46,762 nucleotides of DNA from Bacteroidales bacterium. GTDB taxonomy: Bacteria > Bacteroidota > Bacteroidia > Bacteroidales > GWA2-32-17. The translations under genes were made by a program, and so were the position numbers. Where the stretch lies: NCBI GenBank assembly GCA_026417155.1, contig JAOADU010000037.1, positions 1-46,762 of the forward strand, written 5' to 3'. The first letter of the stretch is position 1, and every line of letters begins with the position of its first letter. Below the pieces are notes generated by a model, which saw nothing but the letters and a program-made list of their open reading frames with translations, ran no database searches and was not told the DNA's origin. Positions 38,913 through 46,762 of the stretch are shown here, piece by piece.

Positions 38913-39684
38913 TTCCCTCTCCTCCATCTATGGGAATAATTTGTCCGTTTAACCATGAAACATTGTCGTCGATAAGTTGCACAAGCAATTTAGCAACATC
39001 TTCAGAAGTTGTAAGCCGATGATAAGGATTTTTAATTTTTATCTCTTCTATAAACTTTTCTACTTCGGGAAAAACTCGAATCGCCTTTGTTTGTACCACA
39101 CCAGGACACAGCAAATTGACAGTGATTCCATAAGGAGCCAATTCGTAAGCCATATACCGGCATAAGGTTTCTAATACTGCTTTAGCTGCCCCCACTGCTG
39201 CATAATGAGGAATCGTACGATGGCTTCCCATGCTCGTAAACGAAAACACTTTCGCATTGGAGGCTAATAAATCTTCACGAAAAAGCCATTGTGTCCACGT
39301 AGCAAAACTTATACCCATTGAGTTTATGGTATATTGTAAATCTTCTTCGCTTAAAGTTTCGTTTTCTTTAGAGAATAATGGCTTTACGTGTCCATCGGCT
39401 ATGGAATGTATAAATATTTTTATACTTTTTTTGTCAAAACTTTGCAAAAATGATTTTAATTCTTCCTTTCCTTCTGTTGTATTGATGTTGATATTAAGCG
39501 TATGAATTTGAACAGAATATTCGGTTTTCCACGATAAAATTTGTTCATTAAAACTTTTGGTAGCTATTCGTCCGTCTCGATGAATAATAATTAAATGAAA
39601 ACCTTTTCGTGCAAGTTCATAAGCACAAGCATTTCCTATGCCACTCGATCCACCAAATATAAGAGCCCAATTTTTAGAACTCAT
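38902..39684 (-). CDS. SDR oxidoreductase, FabL/FabI-type enoyl-ACP reductase candidate
   Basis: NAD(P) motif GGSSGIG; YAAVGAAK = YX6K at 39181-39204; GQIIPIDGGEG C-terminus. Confidence 0.75.
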   Translation of the reverse strand: MSSKNWALIFGGSSGIGNACAYELARKGFHLIIIHRDGRIATKSFNEQILSWKTEYSVQIHTLNININTTEGKEELKSFLQSFDKKSIKIFIHSIADGHVKPLFSKENETLSEEDLQYTINSMGISFATWTQWLFREDLLASNAKVFSFTSMGSHRTIPHYAAVGAAKAVLETLCRYMAYELAPYGITVNLLCPGVVQTKAIRVFPEVEKFIEEIKIKNPYHRLTTSEDVAKLLVQLIDDNVSWLNGQIIPIDGGEGNVY

Positions 39685-39720
39685 GTTTTTTTTGCAAACT
39701 TAAATATTTTTTTTAAAAAT

Positions 39721-39755
39721 AAAAAAAGAGGCTGTCTTTCAATACAGCCTCTTTT
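39721..39755 (-). terminator. Rho-independent terminator for the giant T9SS gene
   Basis: 12-bp perfect stem AAAAGAGGCTGT/ACAGCCTCTTTT, 8-nt loop, T tract on minus strand. Confidence 0.9.
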
Positions 39756-39782
39756 AACATTATTCCGTCTAAAGATTTACAA

Positions 39783-42700
39783 CTATTCGACGATGAGCTT
39801 TTTATTTACAGTGCGTTCATTAGTTATAATACGAACATTGTAGATTCCGCTTGGCAATCCTTTGAGCGATAGTGTATATTTGCTGTTTGTTGCAAACGAC
39901 TCACTTACCACACGACCATCCATTGTAACGATTTGTATGGTTGCGTTATTTAACTTGCCCAAGGAAACTACAGTATAACTATGAGCTGGATTTGGATTTA
40001 CTGTAATCATGTTGTTCCATTCTTGTTGTGCCAACGCAGTAGGAATTACATGTAATATATTAGACATTGCCGAGCATCCATTAACATCAGTTACAACAAC
40101 AAAGTAATCATCTTCAACTGCTACAACATAGTAATTGTTAGTTGCTCCTGCAATAGGTCCTTGCGAGTTATACCATTGATTTCCAGAAGGCGATGAAGAG
40201 AACAACGTATCACCATTTTGAGTAATAGCTGCTGTAGGCAACGAATGTATTGTTAATGTAGCAGCCGTTGGTGCACTTACGCAACCATTATTTATAGCAA
40301 CCACATAGTAGGTATAGGTGCCAGGATTGGTTTCTGTACTTTGGTAAGTTGAGCCTGTACCTATTTGATTGCTTAACTGTGCATCGCTATACCAATTAAA
40401 TTGATTATAATTAGATGTTGCTACGAAAGGATCTATGGTTTCGCCCATACAAGCATGAACATCATTAACTATAGGAGCATTGGGTGTTTGTATGGGAGCA
40501 GGATTTACTGTAGCAGCATTACTTGTACAGTTGCCCGAAGTATACGTTACCGTAACAGGATTTGCGTTGTTTACAATAATAGATGGAGTGGTTTCGCCAG
40601 TGCTCCAATTTAATGTTCCTGTATAATTCGAGGCTGTTAAAGTAGATTGATCACATGAATTGTTAACAGTAACAGTCGGAGCAGGTAAACTATTAACAGT
40701 AACCGTTATATTAGCCGTATTTGTACAACCTTGATATGAAGTAACGGTTACAGTGTATTGTGTTGTAGCCGAAGGAACATCGGTCGGGTTACTTAATGTT
40801 GAAGTAAAGCCAAGAGGTTGTGATGTCCAGCTAAATGTATTTGCTTTAAACAAATTCATTTTAGCATTATCAATTGCCCAATAATATCCCCAACTTGCAT
40901 CGTACACAAACCGTACTTTCAAATTAGGATTATTCAGATACGTATTAGGAACAGGAACAGTTGCATTAGCAAAATTATTGGCAGCACCTTGTGTTGTTGT
41001 CCAGGTTTGCAATGTTGTCCATTGTGTTCCATCAAATATCTCAACTTTGATGCTGCTACCCGTATAATGACGATAATAATGCTGGAACTGAATTGTCATG
41101 GTATCAACTCCTACACTGCTAAATACATCAGATATAAGTTCTGTGTGAGTTGTTCCACCATTACCTTGTTCATCAGAGTTAGATAAGATAAATTTGCTGT
41201 TATCTGGGCTTTGGAAAGTTGTTCCACCATAAACATATCCACTGGGGCGAACAGTCCATGCTGCAGCAGCTGCATTACCACCCGTCGAAGTATTCACGGT
41301 TGTGAAACTGTGAGTTGTTCCGTTGAAGCTTTCTAATAATACTTCGGGTGTATACATATTTCCAGCATTGAGCTGAACAGTTTGACCACAGGTAATAGTA
41401 TTAGGTGTTGCTGTAGCTGTAGCTACGGGAGCAGGATATATATTCAGATTAATGTCGTTAAATGCCACACAACCCGTTTGTGAATCGCTGGCTGTAACAG
41501 CATAATTAGATGTTGTTGATGGGGAAACAACAATTGAATTGCCTGTCTGATTGTTGCTCCATGTATAAGTATAATTCGAATTATTGCTTTGTGCCTGAAG
41601 GGTAATGCTTGTACCTGCACAAACATTATTTGCTGAGGCAACAATATTTACAGGATCAGGAGTTGCATAATTTACATTTACTGGTTCTCTTACACCGGTA
41701 CATAACGAAGTTACCTGCCAATTATAAAAGTACATTCTTGTACCACCGGTAATGTTATTTCCGTTTACTGTATTTCCTGTAATAGAGAAACCTTGATTTG
41801 TGTATGGGTAGCTATAAGTTCCTGCACCTCTGTATATGTTTAGATTATCGTAATATAGCATCCAACCGGTTGTATTTGCAGGAACAAAGAAATTCAATAC
41901 GAGTTGTTTCTTTGTAGTATTGCTTATATCGGCAGAAGTAATTGTAAAGGCACGTGCATCCACAACTTGGGTTAAATTATTTACTAAGTAAACATTTAAC
42001 GTTCCGGCAGTAGATGGATAAATTTCGACAGAATTAATGATAACAGCATTTGTTGTAGCAAAATACATACCATAACCTGTAAATGGAGTTAGTGCAGCTG
42101 ATGGATCATTTAATTTACCCACATTAAAGGTTGATAATACTTCGTAAGGTTCGGCATAATACGAAGCAGGTCCGGTTAAAACAGGTGTTGTATAATTTTG
42201 ACCCGAAGCAATAGGATAGCCACCTGTTGCTTGATTATACCACAATATGCTTGTTGTGGGATTGCTGGGTGTTGCACTTAAAACAACAGACCCCGAACCA
42301 CAAATATTACCATGAGTTACACCTGCTATTACAGGACTTGTTACTTCGATGGTAACAGTATTCTGTACACATGTATTTGCACCTATCGAAGCAGTAAACT
42401 TGTATTGAGTTGTACTATTAATTACTGGTGTTGTCAGTGAAATTCCATTGGCACCGGAAATTGCAGTCCAGTTAATGCCATCTGTCGATTCGTACCATTG
42501 TAACATTGCTGTTGACCACCCACTCGATGGGTTGACAGAAATGGTTGATGAGCCCGATAAGCATATTTTCGATGGTGTAGCGGTTAATGTTACAGATGAT
42601 GGAAGAACAGTAATCGTTACATTGTCGGTAGTAGCACATTCCGTTACAGTATTATAAGCATTGCAGATATAAGCATGATTTCCTGCTGTGGTGGTTTTGA

Positions 42701-45700
42701 AATATACCTGTGTTGCATGGGTTCCACTTGTATAAGGTACGGTACATGCAGCATCGGTAAAGAGATTTGCAGCAGGTGTCCAGGTAATCTGATCGTAATT
42801 GCTTGCACCACTTGTTACTTCTAACAATACTGTTTCGTTATTGCATACGGTAACATCGTCGGTAATAGTAATCGGTGTTGAACTTGTAATATTTGCAGTA
42901 ACTGGTACTCTGGGACCAGCACATATATTTACACCATTGATTAACATATTTGGCCTGTTCTGACTGACTGTTGCTGAAGTAGTAGTTGGGCATGCATCCG
43001 TATTATCTGCATACCTGAATGTTGTTGAATTGAAGCCTGTATTGGTAAATGTTGTAGAAGCATTATATGTATAAAATGTGCCACTTCCAGTTGGATCGTT
43101 GCTAAAGCATGTTTCAACAATAATATTCGATACGCCATCCCATACAAACGGAGTAGTAAATACATGCGTATTAGCGCCAACAACCGGTTGATAATCGACA
43201 GGTCCATATACTGAAACAAACCCGGTACTTTCAAATGTATTGGTTAAGGCAGTAATATTTGTCGGAGCAATACGAATAGTAAAGGCTTTATGTATTCCTG
43301 CACCATTCAAATTCGTTACATTGAATGTGATGGATTTGAGTAATCCGGCTTTAAATCCTGCTGCAGTCAATTCGGATGCTAAAATTAACATCTGGTGTTT
43401 GGAGCTTTCGTAATAATTGCCATATACAGCCGGATAACCTGTTGATGAATTTGCTGTTGTTCCAGTTCCAATCTGACCATTTACATTGGTTTGCAATTCA
43501 GCTGCAGCATAATAAGTAGTTGTTTGGTTTATAACAGGCGTTGTAAATGTTGTGCCTGTGCCCAATACATTAAAACCTGTTAGAGCATCGTACCAAACAA
43601 CCTGAGCATTAGTTGAAGCCGTTGCACCCAATTGTACTGTACCAGTACCACAGCGACTTCCATTCGTAGTTGTTAATATTGTTGGATTATTTACATTTAC
43701 TAAAACATTTTGTTGCAAACATACCGAAGATCCCGCATAAGCTGTAAACTGATAATACGTACTTTGATTAATTACAGGTGTATTGTAGGTTAAGCCTGTT
43801 GCACCTATGATGTCGGTATAATTTACTCCATCGGCCGATTGTGCCCACTGGAAGGTAGCTGTGCCCCACCCTGTATTAGGCGATACACTTAATAAAGAGC
43901 TTCCCGACTGACAAAAATCATTGGGCGATGCAGTAATACTTACCGTAGCAGGCAACGTGACAACTGTTGTGGTTGCTACGTTGCTACATTGAGTTGATGT
44001 GTTGTTGGCTGTACAAGTATATGTTACACTACCTGCAACATTCGTTTTGGCATATACTGTAGTAGCACTTGTTCCGGAAACATACGGAACGGTACATGCA
44101 GCATCGGTAAATAATCCGGTAGCAGGTGACCATAAATATTCATCAAAATCGGCTAAATTTGATGTTACTTGTATGGTTGCTACAGCATTATTGCATACAG
44201 TTTGATTTGGCGATATAGTAAGGGGTGCTGCTGCATTAACGGTAGCAACTACCGGAACGCGAGCACTTGGACATTGTTGCATTGTTGTTCCATAAAAACG
44301 TGTATTGATACGATTAACATTTACACCAAAATTTGTAGGAGTAGTCATCGCACATCCTGTACCATTATCTTGATATCCATAAATATGCGAATTGAAGGAT
44401 GTATTTGTATATTGAATATGAGTGGAAGTAGAAAATGTAGAATTATTTCCATAGCAAATTTGGATAACAATATTCGACACACCATCCCAATTAAACGGAG
44501 TGGTTAATGTAATAGTTTGCCAGCCTGTTGCAGAAAAAGTGAATGATGAATTTGAAAAAACTTCTGTCAATCCAGTTATATAAGATGTTGTTAGGGAATT
44601 ATTGGTTGTTTGCCCCATTAAAATTTTGAAGTTTGTCATCGCAGGCGAGCCAAGGCTAACAATATTAAATGCCAAGTCGGTAATATTGCCTGGCATAAGG
44701 TTCATTGCAGATAATTCACTGGCTAAGAATAAATATTGATGTTTGCCATCTTTCCAATTTGTACTGAATGGTGTTTGGGCTGCTGCTGTTGAAACGTTAG
44801 TTTGTGTTCCTGCCTGCACATAACCGGGCGATAATAAAATATTATTTGCTTGTGCATAGAACGTCGTAGTTGAACTTATCGAAGGTGTGTTAAAAGGAGA
44901 ACCTGTACCTAACAGAGTTCCTCCTGTGGGTGCATTAAACCATTGAATAGCATTGCCGGTACCAGTTGCTTGTAAGGTAACCGATCCTGTACCACAACGC
45001 ACACCGGGAGTTGTAGAGGTTATTTCGGTAGCAAAATTGATATACACCGGCGTAGAGTATGCTGTTTCGGGTCCATTCAAACAGGTAACCATGCAACGGT
45101 AATAAATAGGAGCATTAGGAGTTACGTTGTACGAGGAAGCTGTTGCACCCGAAATATTATTATAGGTTGTACCATCCGTTGAGCTTTGCCATTGATATTG
45201 CACACCCGTACCCGATGGAACATTTTGAATAGTAAGCGTTACACTTTGTCCAAAACATATTGGCGGAGTGATCGAACTTAATGTATTGCCCGGTGCTGGT
45301 GTAGTACACGTATAAGCAGCTGTACCTTCAAATTCGTCGGCGCCAATGTCGGTAGCTGTTCCCGAACCTGTGTATCCTGTTTCACCCCAACGTATATCAT
45401 TATCAATATCGGTAGTAATAGCAGGAGTAGTAATTTTTTGCCCCGAGCTTTCAATCATAGTTGGTACGGTGGTTTGAATATGCAAATCGAATGGTGGAGT
45501 AGTTATATTAACAAATGGAGGCATTACACTAAACGAAACATTATCTCGAGGAGCAACACGAGTTTGAAAAGCATTTATAGTTTGGTCGGCATTGGTACCA
45601 TCGTAAAATATTAAATTAGAAGGACCAGGTGTGCCTGCAAAAAAGTCATTGTTGTTTGAAGTATTAGCATAAGATGTTAAAGTAGTGGCATTTCGACGAT

Positions 45701-46762
45701 ACGCTACCGTAAATCCCGTTCCTTTAGCTTGTGAAGTATTTACCACAATATTGTTACGTAAGTCTAAGGTAGGAGTTGTTGAAGCACTTATACCAGAAGA
45801 GCCAAATAATGCTGCAGAACTTGTTGTATTGAGGTATATCGTATTGTAATATGCATTAACGGTTGTTCCACCAGTAATATTTAACCCTATAACAGCATTG
45901 GCAGCATTGGCTTGAGTGGCTTTTAAGTCGCTGATAAAGTTATTATATATGTTTACCGTAGTTCCGTTTGCTATATAAATTCCGCCTACTGTAGGATTAG
46001 AGCTTAAGGTCGATAAATTGTAAATATTGTTTCTGAAAATATTCACTAATGAAGGTGTAGCAATTGAAATATTTATTCCATAGACCGTTCCAGAAGTACC
46101 CCCTGTTGTTCCTGTGCTGTTTAAATTGTACACTTGATTATTTGAAATTTCAATTGTGCCAACAGAACAAAATATACCATTGAAGGTTGCACCGCCTGCA
46201 CCTCCCGTAGTTGTGTAAAAGTTATACACTTGATTGTTTTGTATAATTTTATTTCCAGCTACACCATATTCTCTAATTCCGTTGATTGTCCCCGTAGTGG
46301 GAATATATAAATTACGAATGGTGTTGTTAGTAACAGCCACATTTACAGCACTACTAAAACTGTAAAATGCATCTATGCTTCCTGTCGAAGATGTGTTTGT
46401 CCAACCAATGTTTTCAATTAAATTTCCATCAACAACCAAACTTTGCGGACTTGTTGTTTTAATAATTCTCCACGAACCACTCCCTCCATTTCTTGTTAAG
46501 TTTTGAATTACATTGTTCTTTGCGTTGGCATTGGTTGGCGATCCTGTTTCAATCATTACATGAGTTCCTGTCCCTCCTAAGTCCACTCCGGCAATTTTTG
46601 TAATCGTATTATTGTTAATGTTAACGGTAGCAGCTGTTGCTGAGTTGTTGATGGCAGTATAAATACCCGTTGTTGCAGTTTGATATCCGACATAAATAAC
46701 ATTGTTGTTGATATTAATAGTATTGGACGCAGCCGTTGAGCCAATTCCATTATCTATTGCAG
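39783..46762 (-). CDS. Giant modular surface protein: parallel beta-helix N-part, Ig-like modules, C-terminal type IX secretion sorting domain; 5' end outside window
   Basis: C-term ITVNPNPAHSYTVVSLG...LSLKGLPSGIYNVRIITNERTVNKKLIVE; frame stays open from 46586 to the window edge (AIDNGIGSTAASNTININNNVIYVGY...). Confidence 0.9.
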   Translation of the reverse strand, partial: AIDNGIGSTAASNTININNNVIYVGYQTATTGIYTAINNSATAATVNINNNTITKIAGVDLGGTGTHVMIETGSPTNANAKNNVIQNLTRNGGSGSWRIIKTTSPQSLVVDGNLIENIGWTNTSSTGSIDAFYSFSSAVNVAVTNNTIRNLYIPTTGTINGIREYGVAGNKIIQNNQVYNFYTTTGGAGGATFNGIFCSVGTIEISNNQVYNLNSTGTTGGTSGTVYGINISIATPSLVNIFRNNIYNLSTLSSNPTVGGIYIANGTTVNIYNNFISDLKATQANAANAVIGLNITGGTTVNAYYNTIYLNTTSSAALFGSSGISASTTPTLDLRNNIVVNTSQAKGTGFTVAYRRNATTLTSYANTSNNNDFFAGTPGPSNLIFYDGTNADQTINAFQTRVAPRDNVSFSVMPPFVNITTPPFDLHIQTTVPTMIESSGQKITTPAITTDIDNDIRWGETGYTGSGTATDIGADEFEGTAAYTCTTPAPGNTLSSITPPICFGQSVTLTIQNVPSGTGVQYQWQSSTDGTTYNNISGATASSYNVTPNAPIYYRCMVTCLNGPETAYSTPVYINFATEITSTTPGVRCGTGSVTLQATGTGNAIQWFNAPTGGTLLGTGSPFNTPSISSTTTFYAQANNILLSPGYVQAGTQTNVSTAAAQTPFSTNWKDGKHQYLFLASELSAMNLMPGNITDLAFNIVSLGSPAMTNFKILMGQTTNNSLTTSYITGLTEVFSNSSFTFSATGWQTITLTTPFNWDGVSNIVIQICYGNNSTFSTSTHIQYTNTSFNSHIYGYQDNGTGCAMTTPTNFGVNVNRINTRFYGTTMQQCPSARVPVVATVNAAAPLTISPNQTVCNNAVATIQVTSNLADFDEYLWSPATGLFTDAACTVPYVSGTSATTVYAKTNVAGSVTYTCTANNTSTQCSNVATTTVVTLPATVSITASPNDFCQSGSSLLSVSPNTGWGTATFQWAQSADGVNYTDIIGATGLTYNTPVINQSTYYQFTAYAGSSVCLQQNVLVNVNNPTILTTTNGSRCGTGTVQLGATASTNAQVVWYDALTGFNVLGTGTTFTTPVINQTTTYYAAAELQTNVNGQIGTGTTANSSTGYPAVYGNYYESSKHQMLILASELTAAGFKAGLLKSITFNVTNLNGAGIHKAFTIRIAPTNITALTNTFESTGFVSVYGPVDYQPVVGANTHVFTTPFVWDGVSNIIVETCFSNDPTGSGTFYTYNASTTFTNTGFNSTTFRYADNTDACPTTTSATVSQNRPNMLINGVNICAGPRVPVTANITSSTPITITDDVTVCNNETVLLEVTSGASNYDQITWTPAANLFTDAACTVPYTSGTHATQVYFKTTTAGNHAYICNAYNTVTECATTDNVTITVLPSSVTLTATPSKICLSGSSTISVNPSSGWSTAMLQWYESTDGINWTAISGANGISLTTPVINSTTQYKFTASIGANTCVQNTVTIEVTSPVIAGVTHGNICGSGSVVLSATPSNPTTSILWYNQATGGYPIASGQNYTTPVLTGPASYYAEPYEVLSTFNVGKLNDPSAALTPFTGYGMYFATTNAVIINSVEIYPSTAGTLNVYLVNNLTQVVDARAFTITSADISNTTKKQLVLNFFVPANTTGWMLYYDNLNIYRGAGTYSYPYTNQGFSITGNTVNGNNITGGTRMYFYNWQVTSLCTGVREPVNVNYATPDPVNIVASANNVCAGTSITLQAQSNNSNYTYTWSNNQTGNSIVVSPSTTSNYAVTASDSQTGCVAFNDINLNIYPAPVATATATPNTITCGQTVQLNAGNMYTPEVLLESFNGTTHSFTTVNTSTGGNAAAAAWTVRPSGYVYGGTTFQSPDNSKFILSNSDEQGNGGTTHTELISDVFSSVGVDTMTIQFQHYYRHYTGSSIKVEIFDGTQWTTLQTWTTTQGAANNFANATVPVPNTYLNNPNLKVRFVYDASWGYYWAIDNAKMNLFKANTFSWTSQPLGFTSTLSNPTDVPSATTQYTVTVTSYQGCTNTANITVTVNSLPAPTVTVNNSCDQSTLTASNYTGTLNWSTGETTPSIIVNNANPVTVTYTSGNCTSNAATVNPAPIQTPNAPIVNDVHACMGETIDPFVATSNYNQFNWYSDAQLSNQIGTGSTYQSTETNPGTYTYYVVAINNGCVSAPTAATLTIHSLPTAAITQNGDTLFSSSPSGNQWYNSQGPIAGATNNYYVVAVEDDYFVVVTDVNGCSAMSNILHVIPTALAQQEWNNMITVNPNPAHSYTVVSLGKLNNATIQIVTMDGRVVSESFATNSKYTLSLKGLPSGIYNVRIITNERTVNKKLIVE
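42305..44999 (-). repeat. Tandem ~1.35-kb (about 450-aa) protein-module repeat inside giant gene (two full units, partial third further 3')
   Basis: RCGTG/RCGTG/ICGSG landmarks at 44999, 43655, 42305; identical 21-mer ggtacatgcagcatcggtaaa at 42741 and 44091 (1350 bp apart). Confidence 0.85.

Noticed and set aside
40401-44507. Several 65-112 aa ORFs on either strand inside the giant T9SS gene
   Set aside because: Alternative-frame shadows of a repetitive Thr/Asn/Val-rich coding sequence; the long minus frame is clearly the coding one.
1-46762. CRISPR arrays, tRNA/rRNA genes, IS elements or prophage
   Set aside because: No direct-repeat/spacer pattern, cloverleaf-like segment, transposase/integrase or phage structural motif found by reading; a tRNAscan/ISfinder run would be needed to be certain.

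Overview
AT-rich chromosomal segment typical of Bacteroidetes: T9SS sorting domain, EnvC/DUF4292/TPR block, TAnnTTTG promoter motifs. It is densely coding and mostly core or housekeeping. I see no phage, transposase, CRISPR array, rRNA or tRNA. From left to right: a gmhA fragment with a glycosyltransferase; a lipoprotein metallopeptidase with a YwqK/MORN protein; HU; a TrmH-family methyltransferase; GT2, sigma factor and rsmG; DUF1571 and DUF2147 proteins; a hybrid histidine kinase; a gamma-carbonic anhydrase with a transglutaminase-like protein; dut, nucleotidyltransferase, TPR, DUF4292 and EnvC (minus strand); a 2010-aa alpha-2-macroglobulin; an Fe-alcohol dehydrogenase; a TM2 protein; a putative porin; a split F-type ATP synthase operon atpBEFHAG; an asparagine-synthetase-like gene; a compact KS/ACP/dehydratase/FabL-like reductase/GT2 cassette; and a giant modular T9SS surface protein cut by the right window edge. 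Most notable leads: (1) a hybrid histidine kinase whose H-box His is replaced by Phe while the ATP-binding, REC and Hpt residues look intact; (2) a mini fatty-acid-synthase-like cassette with a YX6K (FabL-type) reductase and divergent KS and ACP motifs; (3) a strong two-stem hairpin between atpE and atpF; (4) a 16-bp perfect palindrome fused to the HU -7 box. No single feature is demonstrably a new system. All calls come from reading motifs, without database searches.
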